Positions 8,271 through 16,010 of a stretch of DNA of 64,000 nucleotides are shown here, one piece after another. Within the stretch, counting starts at the first letter, position 1, and every line of letters starts with the position of its first letter. The DNA comes from Lachnospiraceae bacterium (GTDB lineage: Bacteria > Bacillota > Clostridia > Lachnospirales > Anaerotignaceae), in the NCBI GenBank assembly GCA_910576545.1, contig CAJTKM010000001.1, positions 62,001 to 126,000 on the forward strand. The letters are read 5' to 3'. Made by a program: the position numbers and the translations under genes. The notes beneath the pieces are model-generated. The model did no database searches. It was not told where the DNA came from and saw nothing but the letters and a program-made list of their open reading frames with translations.

Positions 8271-8498
8271 ATGGAACGATATATCACAGATATGATTTAC
8301 ACTCATACCGTTACGGAAAAGGCGGCAGAAATTGAATTAAGGGAAAAACAGCTTTATACAAGGCTGTCTGCCCTTATCTCTGGTGAGGAATACCTACAGA
8401 TTGAAGAAGAATTGAACCGTTTCTATAATGAGCTGGAAAAAGAGGGATTTAGTAAGGGATTCAGCGAGGGAATACGGTTTATGCTGAAATGCTTATAA
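8271..8498 (+). CDS. Small protein of unknown function
   Basis: 75 residues starting MERYITDMIYTHTVTEKAAE, with a strong AAGGGGGA site at 8258-8265. An upstream in-frame start at 8223 has no ribosome site. It is predicted mostly helical with heptad-like spacing (ALISGEEYLQIEEELNRFYN) and ends in GFSKGFSEGIRFMLKCL. Similar short helical proteins are common on Firmicutes mobile elements. No function is known. Confidence 0.65.
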   Translation: MERYITDMIYTHTVTEKAAEIELREKQLYTRLSALISGEEYLQIEEELNRFYNELEKEGFSKGFSEGIRFMLKCL

Positions 8499-8853
8499 CG
8501 GTACCAGTCACAGGGTTAAAGGTTTTAGGCGGTTTGTAAGCGGAATGCGGAATAAAACGATATGTGAACCGCTGTAAGGAATCTGCCTTGTAAGCGATTG
8601 GGGAATGAGATTTTAGCTATATGGATTTTCTATCAGCCTTTGTAGGACGAAAATAGGATTTTTACAAGGCTTGTAAGCGGCTAAGTTAGTTTTCCCCGAT
8701 AGAGAACAGCCTTAAAATTGCGTTCTAAGGCTCATTCAGCGGTAGATGGAAGTTTACTCAGTCAAGCGGTTAAAATACGGTAGCGGTGATTTCTGGTCAT
8801 TTAAAATGGGGAAGATTCTCTGTCAAAGGGTATCTTCCCCATCACTGTAACAT
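8499..8853. other. Non-coding stretch with TTGTAAGCG repeats, possible single-strand origin
   Basis: No gene was found. TTGTAAGCG occurs at 8535-8543, 8588-8596 and 8671-8679; the last overlaps a perfect 15-bp palindrome, TTACAAGGCTTGTAA (8662-8676). Structured non-coding DNA on an element with a rolling-circle Rep could be an origin for the lagging strand. This is inference from position and structure only. Confidence 0.4.
8799..8842 (-). terminator. Terminator of the minus-strand XRE regulator
   Basis: ATGGGGAAGAT (8806-8816) and ATCTTCCCCAT (8832-8842) form a perfect 11-bp stem. Read leftward it runs into ATTTTAAAT. It lies 12 bp after the stop of the regulator. Confidence 0.75.
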
Positions 8854-9186
8854 CTAAGAATTTTCGTCCAGATAGCCAAACATGAGTTTTACCATATTGA
8901 TTGCCAGGGCTTTTTGTTCCTCTGTCCTGCCGTTCATCAGTTGACACCATAGCCGATACTGCCCGTCACTGTCAGAAACGACGGAATCAGACAGCAGATA
9001 ATCTATGGTAACGCCTAAGCGGTTGGCAACTGCTGCCAGATTCTCTAATGTTAGGCTGCGTTCTCCACGCTCAATCTGCCCGATATAGGCGGTTGAAAGA
9101 TTTACATCTTCTGCAAGTCTTTCCTGTGTCAGATTCAGCTTTAGCCGTTCCTCACGAATACGCTTTCCCAATGCCTGTTGCTCCAT
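8854..9186 (-). CDS. XRE-family transcriptional regulator
   Basis: 110 residues. An HTH_3/Cro-CI domain fills the first 65 residues: KRIREERLKLNLTQERLAED, then STAYIGQIERGERSLTLENL and LGVTIDYLL. The start at 9186 is preferred because GGAGGAAAA sits 8 bases upstream; the ATG at 9201 overlaps that site. The C-terminal tail, RTEEQKALAINMVKLMFGYL, could be a dimerisation helix. It is divergent from the Nmad3 gene and probably controls functions of the element. Confidence 0.9.
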   Translation of the reverse strand: MEQQALGKRIREERLKLNLTQERLAEDVNLSTAYIGQIERGERSLTLENLAAVANRLGVTIDYLLSDSVVSDSDGQYRLWCQLMNGRTEEQKALAINMVKLMFGYLDENS

Positions 9187-9335
9187 GCGGTTTTCCTCCA
9201 ATGCAAATAGTATATGTAAATGATACTAATTGCTTATGCCTTGGATAATCCGCACGTTGCGTTATTTATCTATGCTGTTAGTTGCTTTTTGCTGTGCTAT
9301 ATGCTAAGATAGTGCTGTGTAGGAGGCATGGCATT

Positions 9336-10145
9336 ATGAAAGTGATATTGAGCAGAAAAGGCATGGACAGTAAATCGGGAGGTATGGCAAGCCCTATTTT
9401 ACCAGATGGTACGCTGTTATCGCTCCCAATCCCAGATAACACAGCAGGAACGGCATACAAAGATTTATGTTACAAAGGGCAGAGTTTAGAAGAAATCATC
9501 CGTCAGCTATGCCCTAAATTTGATTTTAGTAAAAATCAGACCTGTCACCTTGACCCCGACATATATAAGGAAATAGAGGGCAGAACGGCAAACACCGAAT
9601 GGAAAGCCGCATTCGGGCAACATGGCGTATCCGCCGTACATCTGGATAAATTGGGTGTAGGCGTGGGAGATATATTTCTATTCTATGGAATGTTCCAAAA
9701 GGCAATGGTTCAGTCTGATAAAACGCTGTATTTTGTCCGTAACGCTCCTATTGTACATATTATCTATGGCTACATGAAAGTTGGGGAAATATTGAGGGAG
9801 AAACAGGAAATTGAGAGTTATCCTTGGCACCCACACAGCGTAAATTCCGACCGTCCAAATAACCGCCTGTATCTGCCTGATACATACGGCACATTCCAGT
9901 ATGACGATTCACTGGTGCTTACAAAGAGGGGACAGGACAATCGGCGGCTATGGGCTTTGCCTGCGTTCTTTGGTGAGAGTGACGTATCTATCTCATGGCA
10001 AGGCGATAACCGCCCAACGCTAAAGGACGGTTATGCAGAATTAAATTCCGCTTGCAGAGGACAGGAATTTGTTGTAACCGCTTCTACTCCGAAACAGGAA
10101 CGGAATTTATGTGAATGGGTGGACAGATTGATACAGAACCGTTAG
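9336..10145 (+). CDS. Nmad3-type putative nucleotide modification protein
   Basis: 269 residues. The N terminus MKVILSRKGMDSKSGGMASP followed by ILPDGTLLSLPIPD matches what I recall of the nucleotide modification associated domain 3 (Nmad3). That domain was proposed from genome context to act in making modified DNA bases; its biochemistry is not established. Further conserved-looking segments are LDKLGVGVGDIFLFYGMF, SYPWHPHS and RLWALPAFFG. The start at 9336 follows AGGAGG by 9 bases. It leads a rightward run of cargo genes (9336-11800). Native function on this element could be DNA modification, self-protection or phage defence; all of these are inference. Confidence 0.75.
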   Translation: MKVILSRKGMDSKSGGMASPILPDGTLLSLPIPDNTAGTAYKDLCYKGQSLEEIIRQLCPKFDFSKNQTCHLDPDIYKEIEGRTANTEWKAAFGQHGVSAVHLDKLGVGVGDIFLFYGMFQKAMVQSDKTLYFVRNAPIVHIIYGYMKVGEILREKQEIESYPWHPHSVNSDRPNNRLYLPDTYGTFQYDDSLVLTKRGQDNRRLWALPAFFGESDVSISWQGDNRPTLKDGYAELNSACRGQEFVVTASTPKQERNLCEWVDRLIQNR

Positions 10146-10211
10146 ACATGGACGCTATGCTCTGGCTTGCCCTAAAAGGCATTTATTGACAAAGAAATGA
10201 GGGATAATGAC

Positions 10212-10394
10212 ATGGAGAGATTCATTGAACCAGAAAAGAATTTACCACTCTGCCAGAAATCGGCTGAGGAATTAGTTCTGGAAATGAATAAGGCTCTGGA
10301 AGATGTAACCGAAATGACAGAGGAAGAATTGATTGAAGATGATGCCGAGGGTGGGTACTTTGATGATTTAGCGTATTATGAGGAAGATGATTAA
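10212..10394 (+). CDS. Small acidic protein of unknown function
   Basis: About 60 residues, strongly acidic, ending in EGGYFDDLAYYEEDD. The ATG at 10212 has a GAGGG sequence about 8 bases upstream; an alternative start at 10197 lacks one. Charge and size resemble small DNA-mimic or partner proteins of mobile elements, but there is no direct evidence. The next gene starts 15 bp downstream, suggesting one transcript. Confidence 0.55.
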   Translation: MERFIEPEKNLPLCQKSAEELVLEMNKALEDVTEMTEEELIEDDAEGGYFDDLAYYEEDD

Positions 10395-10409
10395 ATCGGG
10401 GGATGTGCT

Positions 10410-10676
10410 ATGGAATTAACGATTGAACAGGTCAAAGAATTTGCGTGGCAGCAGTTGGACGCTATGTGGCATGACAATTCTGGAACGGCTACGGTTGATA
10501 TGGTGAAGTTTACCCATAAGGGCTATTGTGTAGTTAATCCGTGGATGGACGAAAAAACACAAAAAGAGGTAGACCCCTATAAATACTATGGGGAACGCCG
10601 AACGGAACAGTTTATTGATGAAGCTATCAGAACCATTCAACATAACAGAGAAACTGCAAGACAACACAGGAGATAA
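10410..10676 (+). CDS. Small protein of unknown function
   Basis: 88 residues, starting MELTIEQVKEFAWQQLDAMW and preceded by GGGGGA. It has a helical N terminus, a central beta-like VKFTHKGYCVVNPWMDE and a basic C terminus, RTIQHNRETARQHRR. The family was not recognised. It ends 4 bp before the lipoprotein start, so it belongs to the Nmad3 cargo run. Confidence 0.6.
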   Translation: MELTIEQVKEFAWQQLDAMWHDNSGTATVDMVKFTHKGYCVVNPWMDEKTQKEVDPYKYYGERRTEQFIDEAIRTIQHNRETARQHRR

Positions 10677-10680
10677 GGAA

Positions 10681-11520
10681 ATGAAGCATAGATTTATTGT
10701 TATAACCTTATTGGTAACAGTATTCCTCTCAGGTTGTGGCGGAACAGCGACAGAGGTAACGCCACCTATAGAAGAACAGGTTTCCAGTTCTATAAATAAG
10801 GTAGACCCAGACACAGCTACATCTTTAGCTGTGTCCTATTACGAAACCATCTACGGCGGTAAGGGTATAGAATTTACTTATTTGGAGCCAACCGTGGAAA
10901 AGCTATCTAAAAACGAGTATCGTATCAGTTTTTATGTAGACGCATATTGTGCCTTACCTGCTTCACTTAAGAATAATGAAACAAGATATGTGGAGTGTGT
11001 AGCTACTACAGAAAACATTATGTTGGGCTGGTCTTATGAAACAGAAATGGGCTTAAATGAAGGATTTACTGGTAGACCTGTTTTCTATAAGACTCAAATC
11101 AATTGGGACGGAACTTACATCAGTGATATTGATGCACAGAAAGAACAGCCCAAACCTACACAAGAGCCAGAATTATCTACCAACCCATCAGAAGCGAAAC
11201 AGCCTGATGATTTCTATACAGATGGTGATTACACCACCTATGGGAGATACCAGTGCTTCGAAACGGACACTTTTGTAAGCGTAGAAACGCAGAACGGTTC
11301 ATTGGTACTGTATTTTGAACCAGAAGCAGACACTTTCGTCCTTGACAGAAACGGAGCAGACACAGGCTGGGAATTTATCAACTGGGAATTTGAGAACAGA
11401 GTATACACTTCCGTCACTATGCAAGACAACGAAATGATTATTTCATCTACAGAGCCTTGGAGATTTGACGGAACATATATCCAAATGCCCGATATAGGCA
11501 CTGATGGAGAGGGGGAGTAA
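10681..11520 (+). CDS. Lipoprotein of unknown function
   Basis: 279 residues. MKHRFIVITLLVTVFLSGCG is a lipoprotein signal with lipobox LSGC; GGAGATAAGG precedes the ATG. About 120 residues of a possible NTF2-like fold (SYYETIYGGKGIEFTYLEPT) are followed by a Pro/Thr/Glu-rich linker near residue 160 and a beta-rich C-terminal domain. It is anchored outside the membrane, so it is unlikely to work directly with Nmad3. Cell-surface roles such as exclusion are possible but unsupported. Confidence 0.7.
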   Translation: MKHRFIVITLLVTVFLSGCGGTATEVTPPIEEQVSSSINKVDPDTATSLAVSYYETIYGGKGIEFTYLEPTVEKLSKNEYRISFYVDAYCALPASLKNNETRYVECVATTENIMLGWSYETEMGLNEGFTGRPVFYKTQINWDGTYISDIDAQKEQPKPTQEPELSTNPSEAKQPDDFYTDGDYTTYGRYQCFETDTFVSVETQNGSLVLYFEPEADTFVLDRNGADTGWEFINWEFENRVYTSVTMQDNEMIISSTEPWRFDGTYIQMPDIGTDGEGE

Positions 11521-11521
11521 A

Positions 11522-11800
11522 ATGGCTATCCATCTGGAATTAGTCAATCATTTTAATTATATGGACAGAAACGGACAGATTTTTTGTAAGCGGCAGGATA
11601 AAGTGCGGAAAGTGGCTCCAAAATACAAAGGCTGTGACGATTGCCCCTATCTTTTCGGCTCTCTACAGGGAATGGGCGTAGAATGTATGTGGGAAGATGT
11701 ACCGCCGCTTTCTCCTATCGGGCTTGAAGTGCGTGACCCACAGGAAGAATTTACACGGGTGTCCAGATTGATTGACGAGAAAATTTTGAAAAAAGGATAA
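11522..11800 (+). CDS. Small cysteine-containing protein of unknown function
   Basis: 92 residues, starting MAIHLELVNHFNYMDRNGQI. The start follows GAGGGGGAG, and only 1 bp separates it from the lipoprotein stop. Three cysteines in KGCDDCPYLFGSLQGMGVEC suggest a small zinc or redox site. It is the last gene of the cargo run and is followed by a strong terminator. The family was not recognised. Confidence 0.65.
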   Translation: MAIHLELVNHFNYMDRNGQIFCKRQDKVRKVAPKYKGCDDCPYLFGSLQGMGVECMWEDVPPLSPIGLEVRDPQEEFTRVSRLIDEKILKKG

Positions 11801-11804
11801 CACA

Positions 11805-11846
11805 ATAGCCATAGAAACCATAACAGTTTCTATGGCTATGCTTTAT
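11805..11846 (+). terminator. Terminator closing the Nmad3 cargo run
   Basis: ATAGCCATAGAAAC (11805-11818) and GTTTCTATGGCTAT (11826-11839) form a perfect 14-bp stem with a 7-base loop, followed by GCTTTATTT. It lies between convergent genes. Confidence 0.85.
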
Positions 11847-12419
11847 TTACAGAATTTCTGATTTAGTAATATCAAAATTTACAATAGCATTGGAAACACG
11901 AATATACCGCTTGTCAAAGTTTTCAAGCATATAGAACTCCTTTGAGGAATCATTCTTATAAGGTTTCAGCACTCCCAACTGGAACAATTCTGAATAATAT
12001 GCAAACTCACTTGGTGGAAATATGAAAGTTCCAGCAGGAGGAAGAGATTCTACGGGAGGTTTAAAAATCTGCATGTAAAAGTACTCACAGTCCAGTAAAT
12101 AATCTGTATCCTCTACATAACCAATTTTAACGCCGTCACATTTGCTTCTGATTTCACAGAACAAACTTACATTCTGTTCAGGGCTTGGAAGCAGAGATAA
12201 ATATTTACATTTTTTGAGTGTAGACCTGACTGCACCCAGAAATTGTTGTGCCTTCTGCCCCTGAGCCGCTTGTTTCTTTAAGATATTCGATGTACATTTA
12301 GCTTCCAGCAATAAGTTGTCCCCTTCACGGTATCCTTCAAAAATCACTTCTGCACCTGTGTTTACATCCATACATGAGCCGCTAAACTTCATCCTATTTT
12401 CAACCTTTTCTTGACACAT
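11847..12419 (-). CDS. Unknown protein, possible PD-(D/E)XK-like fold
   Basis: 190 residues, starting MCQEKVENRMKFSGSCMDVN after GGAGGG. It overlaps the preceding excisionase-like gene by 20 bp, so the two are probably co-translated. The pattern NTGAEVIFEGYREGDNLLLEAKCTS resembles the core of PD-(D/E)XK proteins (E...LLEAK), but this reading is weak, as no full catalytic set was confirmed. Its place next to the excisionase suggests a role in regulation or maintenance of the element. Confidence 0.6.
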   Translation of the reverse strand: MCQEKVENRMKFSGSCMDVNTGAEVIFEGYREGDNLLLEAKCTSNILKKQAAQGQKAQQFLGAVRSTLKKCKYLSLLPSPEQNVSLFCEIRSKCDGVKIGYVEDTDYLLDCEYFYMQIFKPPVESLPPAGTFIFPPSEFAYYSELFQLGVLKPYKNDSSKEFYMLENFDKRYIRVSNAIVNFDITKSEIL

Positions 12420-12633
12420 AAATTGCCCTCCTTTTGATTTTGCGTTTGTCCTGATTCAGCCACTCAAAAAACTTGTCTTTTGGTACAACCATACGTTTGT
12501 TAAGATAAATCGTAGGGAAATCACTGGAATTCATAAGTTCATATGTTTTCCCTTTAGAAATCCCCAAAACCGACTGAACGTGTTTTGCCTGCATAATGAT
12601 TGGTAAATCTTCTTCAGAACAGTAGTTCATCAT
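12400..12633 (-). CDS. Excisionase-like helix-turn-helix protein
   Basis: 77 residues with a MerR/excisionase-type winged helix: MQAKHVQSVLGISKGKTYEL, then SSDFPTIYLNKRMVVPKDKF and FEWLNQ. This layout (HTH followed by a substrate wing with R and P-D-F-W) is typical of Xis and HTH_17 proteins. AAGGAG precedes the first ATG. It is divergent from the XRE-integrase pair, with a shared control region in between. It probably directs excision together with the integrase. Confidence 0.82.
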   Translation of the reverse strand: MMNYCSEEDLPIIMQAKHVQSVLGISKGKTYELMNSSDFPTIYLNKRMVVPKDKFFEWLNQDKRKIKRRAIYVSRKG

Positions 12634-12689
12634 ATTGTTCTCCTTTCTTTATTATTTCCTGTTCTTGTCTGAATCTTGTTTCTGTTGAC

Positions 12690-12718
12690 AGTATAGCACA
12701 CAAGCAGTCCTCTGTCAA
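12690..12718 (-). promoter_or_regulatory. Sigma-A promoter of the excisionase-like operon
   Basis: On the minus strand TTGACA (12718-12713) and TATACT (12695-12690) are 17 bp apart. The same stretch is an inverted repeat, TTGACAG...CTGTCAA, which could serve as an operator for the divergent XRE regulator. Confidence 0.7.
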
Positions 12719-12766
12719 TACCATTTTGTTCATTATTTCTTAATCAAGAAAAAATCTACCTTTCTA

Positions 12767-12795
12767 TTTACTTTTTAAGTGAAAAGGAGTATAAT
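12767..12795 (+). promoter_or_regulatory. Probable promoter of the XRE-integrase operon
   Basis: TATAAT at 12790-12795 is a perfect -10 box, with TTTACT 17 bp upstream as a weak -35. Arms TTCTT/AAGAA at 12737-12750 could be an operator. Together with the opposing promoter at 12690-12718 this makes a divergent switch region. Confidence 0.5.
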
Positions 12796-12827
12796 AACAA
12801 TATCATCGGAAAGGAGATACAAATAAC

Positions 12828-13556
12828 ATGGGAAAAACTTCTAAAGAAGATTTAGCAAGCATAGTAGGGCAACGGTTAAAAGAACTCCGCAAGGCAAAAA
12901 CCGATTTAGGGCAAAAAGATGTTGCTGACGAAATCGGTATTACCAAGCAGGCTTTAAGCAGTTATGAAAGCGGTAGGCATCTTCCCGACCAGACTATCCT
13001 CATTGACCTTGCAAAATATTACGGATGCACCGCTGATTATCTTTATGGATTGACAGAAAAAATGAATCCATCATCTACGGACTATTCCAAGCGAGATAGC
13101 GTAAATCGCTTACTTCATTCTTTGGATATGGTTGCAGAAGATGAAGGGGACTTTTTAGCTGATTCCATAGCAGATACCATAAATTCATTGTCTCTTAACA
13201 ACGGAAATCCTCAACGGCGAAATCTTATTGAGTGCATGGGACAGTTATTCTATTCGTTTGCAGAATATATTGAAATGTCAACATCATACGGAAAATATTT
13301 ATCTGAAAAAGTGAGTGCAAATGATTTAACCGCAGATGATATAGCCGTGAAGCTGGCGCACATCAGCGGCTTTGATGATATATACAGTGTAATAGATGAC
13401 ATCAGAAGGGCTGGTATTTCATCTGTTCTTACCTTTTCTGTAAATGCTAAAAAAGCCTTGCGTATCAGGGCAGGACAACGTACCGGCACTAAAAAATCAT
13501 TAAAGATGACAGAATTTGAGGAACAGTTTAAAGAAATGCTCGATAAGGAGGATTGA
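12828..13556 (+). CDS. XRE-family regulator (element control repressor)
   Basis: 242 residues. A Cro/CI helix-turn-helix at residues 13-70 (QRLKELRKAKTDLGQKDVAD, KQALSSYESGRHLPDQTILI, YYGCTADYLYGLTEK) is followed by about 165 helical residues of unknown type. AAGGAG precedes the start. The gene ends 5 bp before the integrase start, so the two share a transcript. By analogy with other integrative elements it likely represses excision genes and responds to a host signal. Confidence 0.88.
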   Translation: MGKTSKEDLASIVGQRLKELRKAKTDLGQKDVADEIGITKQALSSYESGRHLPDQTILIDLAKYYGCTADYLYGLTEKMNPSSTDYSKRDSVNRLLHSLDMVAEDEGDFLADSIADTINSLSLNNGNPQRRNLIECMGQLFYSFAEYIEMSTSYGKYLSEKVSANDLTADDIAVKLAHISGFDDIYSVIDDIRRAGISSVLTFSVNAKKALRIRAGQRTGTKKSLKMTEFEEQFKEMLDKED

Positions 13557-13561
13557 TTCAT

Positions 13562-14719
13562 ATGGCAAAACGAGGACAAAATGAAGGCTCTATCCGCAAG
13601 CGTAAAGACGGCACATGGGAAGCCCGTGTAACGATTGGCATATCGGCAGACGGAAAGCAACAGCGTAAATCCTTATACGGAAAGACCCGACAGGAAGTAT
13701 CCGCCAAAATGACCGACCTGCTGAATAATCTGCAAAAAGGCATTATCACCAATCCTACAGAAATGACTCTTGCCGAATGGCTCGACCATTATATGCTCGA
13801 ATACAAAAAGCGGTATGTAAAGCCTACCACCTATATCAATTATACGGTAAAGGTAAAAAACCACATCAAACCAGCTATCGGTCACTATAAGATAAAGGCA
13901 CTCCGACAGGACATCATTCAGAAGTTTGTCAACAGCCTTTCCGATAAGGGGTTGGCACCATCTACGGTGATAGATGTTTATAAGCTGTTAAGCAATGCCT
14001 TAGAAACGGCGGTAGATGATGGCTTGATTGTCCGAAACACTGCTAACAGGGTAAAACTGCCAAAGACAAAAAAGCCACAAATTAATGTTTTGACACAGGA
14101 ACAGCAGAATGCATTTGTGGAACAGGCGAAAGTGACCTATATGGGTGTTGTCTATATTTTCGACCTCTGCACAGGTATGCGGCTTGGTGAATTGTTGGGG
14201 CTGAAATGGCAGGACATAGACTTTGAGCAAAACCAGTTGCACATCAAGAGAATCCTCCGCAAGGTGAAAGACCCTGACAACCCAGAAGAACATTGGCACT
14301 TAGAATTTGGCACACCGAAAACGCCGTCCAGTGACAGGATAATACCGCTCAATGAAACAGCTATCAAGGTGCTTGCTGATGTCTGGGAGCAACAGGAGAA
14401 AAACAAGGAAAAAGCCAGTACCGCATACGAGGATAACGACCTTGTATTCTGCACCCAGTTAGGCAGACCGCTTGACCCTACGAATATGCGGCGCACCTGT
14501 TATTCTATCTGTGCGAAAATCGGTGTCAGCAACTTCCACCCTCATTGTCTGCGGCATACGTTCACCACCAGAGGGGCAGAAAATAATGTAGATGTACGGG
14601 TAATGCAGAAGTTCTTAGGTCATGCGACCATAAAGGAAACAGCCGATACTTATACGCACGTATTGGACGACTTAAAACAGAATGAAATCCTAAAACTGGA
14701 TAGCGCAGTAAATTATTGA
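13562..14719 (+). CDS. int: Tyrosine recombinase (Tn916-type integrase)
   Basis: 385 residues. An N-terminal AP2-like arm-binding domain (GSIRKRKDGTWEARVTIG) is followed by a SAM-like core-binding domain and a catalytic domain. Catalytic residues are visible: Arg in TGMRLGELLGLKW, HxxR in HCLRHTFTTRG, His in KFLGHATIKETADT and Tyr in YTHV. The ATG at 13562 follows AAGGAGG; an upstream TTG at 13553 is less likely. The gene ends 16 bp before the right-end repeats, the usual place for an integrase. Confidence 0.95.
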   Translation: MAKRGQNEGSIRKRKDGTWEARVTIGISADGKQQRKSLYGKTRQEVSAKMTDLLNNLQKGIITNPTEMTLAEWLDHYMLEYKKRYVKPTTYINYTVKVKNHIKPAIGHYKIKALRQDIIQKFVNSLSDKGLAPSTVIDVYKLLSNALETAVDDGLIVRNTANRVKLPKTKKPQINVLTQEQQNAFVEQAKVTYMGVVYIFDLCTGMRLGELLGLKWQDIDFEQNQLHIKRILRKVKDPDNPEEHWHLEFGTPKTPSSDRIIPLNETAIKVLADVWEQQEKNKEKASTAYEDNDLVFCTQLGRPLDPTNMRRTCYSICAKIGVSNFHPHCLRHTFTTRGAENNVDVRVMQKFLGHATIKETADTYTHVLDDLKQNEILKLDSAVNY

Positions 14720-14733
14720 GCAAAAATATCGGG

Positions 14734-14752
14734 TAGGGGTAAGGTAGGGGTT
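14734..14752 (+). repeat. Right-end AGGGGT direct repeats of the integrative element
   Basis: AGGGGT at 14735-14740 and AGGGGTT at 14746-14752, 11 bp apart. They match the left-end set, including the exact 10-mer GGTAGGGGTT. They are probably integrase-binding repeats or part of the attachment site. Confidence 0.6.
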
Positions 14753-14756
14753 AAAC

Positions 14757-14792
14757 AGCAAAAGGAGCTACCGCCCGCAAGCGGTAACTCCC
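14757..14792 (-). terminator. Terminator downstream of ychF
   Basis: GGAGCTACCGC (14764-14774) pairs with GCGGTAACTCC (14781-14791). Read leftward the stem is followed by TTTTGC. It lies 35 bp after the ychF stop and just beyond the right end of the integrative element. Confidence 0.6.
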
Positions 14793-14826
14793 AGAGTTTA
14801 CAACATTTTACCGACAGGAAATTGTA

Positions 14827-15924
14827 TCAGACGTTAAATCGGAACAGCACAACGTCCCCGTCCTTTACGACATACTCCTTGCCCTCGGAGCGTACAAGCC
14901 CCTGTTCCTTCGCGGCGTTATACGAGCCAAGGCGCATCAAATCGTCATATGCTACGACCTCCGCGCGGATAAACCCGCGTTCAAAATCGCTGTGGATCTT
15001 ACCTGCCGCCTGTGGCGCTTTTGTGCCGTTTACAATCGTCCAGGCACGGGATTCCTGCGGCCCTGCCGTCAGATAGCTGATGAGCCCCAGCAGCTTATAG
15101 CTTGCGGCAATGAGCCTGTCCAGCCCGCTTGTTTTTACACCCAGCTCCGCAAGGAATTCATGCTTGTCAGCATCGTCCAAATCGGAAATTTCCTCCTCAA
15201 TTTTTGCGCAGAGCACAAACACCTCACTGCCCTCTGCTTTCGCGTAATCGCGCACGCGCCCGACAAATGCGTTGGATGCGCCATCATCTGCCAAATCTTC
15301 TTCCGCGACATTTGCGGCATAAAGCACAGGCTTGGAGGTCAGGAGCGTCAGGGTTTCCGCAAAAGCGGCGTCCTCCAGTGTGTCGTATTCCACAGCGCGC
15401 GCAGGCTTGCCCTGCTCTAAAGCCTCTTTTATTTTTTGCAGGATATCCATTTCATGCTGGAGGGATTTGTCTGCTTTTGCCATTTTGCCTGTTTTGGCAA
15501 TGCGCCGTTCCAGAATTTCCAGATCGGAAAATACCAGCTCCAGATTGATAGTTTCGATGTCGCGAATCGGGTCGATAGAGCCGTCCACATGTACAACGTT
15601 GGTGTCCTCAAAGCAACGCACAACATGGACAATCGCGTCCACCTCGCGGATGTGAGAAAGGAACTTATTGCCCAGGCCTTCGCCCTTGCTTGCCCCGCGT
15701 ACAAGCCCCGCAATGTCTACAAATTCAATTACAGCGGGCGTCGTCTTTGCGGAATCATACATTTCCGTAAGCTTTGCAAGCCGTTCGTCCGGTACGGGAA
15801 CAACGCCCACATTCGGGTCGATGGTGCAGAAGGGATAGTTAGCGGCCTCGGCCTTTCCCAGCGTCATAGAATTAAACAGGGTACTTTTGCCCACGTTGGG
15901 CAGACCCACGATACCTAATTTCAT
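14827..15924 (-). CDS. ychF: Ribosome-associated ATPase YchF (Obg-family)
   Basis: 365 residues, the normal YchF length. The start at 15924 gives MKLGIVGLPNVGKSTLFNSM, whose P-loop GLPNVGKST is the YchF/Obg G1 motif. FVDIAGLVRGASKGEGLGNK is the switch region. A helical insertion and a C-terminal TGS domain, with FIRAEVVAYDDL near the end, complete the architecture. YchF binds ATP better than GTP and associates with ribosomes. An AAGGAAG site supports the start. Confidence 0.97.
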   Translation of the reverse strand: MKLGIVGLPNVGKSTLFNSMTLGKAEAANYPFCTIDPNVGVVPVPDERLAKLTEMYDSAKTTPAVIEFVDIAGLVRGASKGEGLGNKFLSHIREVDAIVHVVRCFEDTNVVHVDGSIDPIRDIETINLELVFSDLEILERRIAKTGKMAKADKSLQHEMDILQKIKEALEQGKPARAVEYDTLEDAAFAETLTLLTSKPVLYAANVAEEDLADDGASNAFVGRVRDYAKAEGSEVFVLCAKIEEEISDLDDADKHEFLAELGVKTSGLDRLIAASYKLLGLISYLTAGPQESRAWTIVNGTKAPQAAGKIHSDFERGFIRAEVVAYDDLMRLGSYNAAKEQGLVRSEGKEYVVKDGDVVLFRFNV

Positions 15925-16010
15925 TTGGCTTCTTCCTTTCCAAGCAAACATTCATTTTCATCTTCCCCATTATAGCGAATAGCGCGGAAAATAGCAAGGC
16001 GGTTTCTTCC

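Larger units (their letters stand above)
6881..14752 (+). mobile_element. Integrative element with Rep, excisionase, integrase and an Nmad3 cargo gene
   Basis: About 7.9 kb of A+T-richer DNA between ordinary chromosomal genes. It holds a rolling-circle Rep (7035-8117), an excisionase-like HTH protein (12400-12633), a tyrosine recombinase at the right end (13562-14719) and two XRE regulators. AGGGGT(T) repeats lie at both ends. No relaxase, coupling ATPase or type IV secretion gene is present, so it is better described as a mobilizable or replicative integrative element than as a conjugative one. The exact attachment core is unresolved; the limits given are those of the end repeats. Confidence 0.8.
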
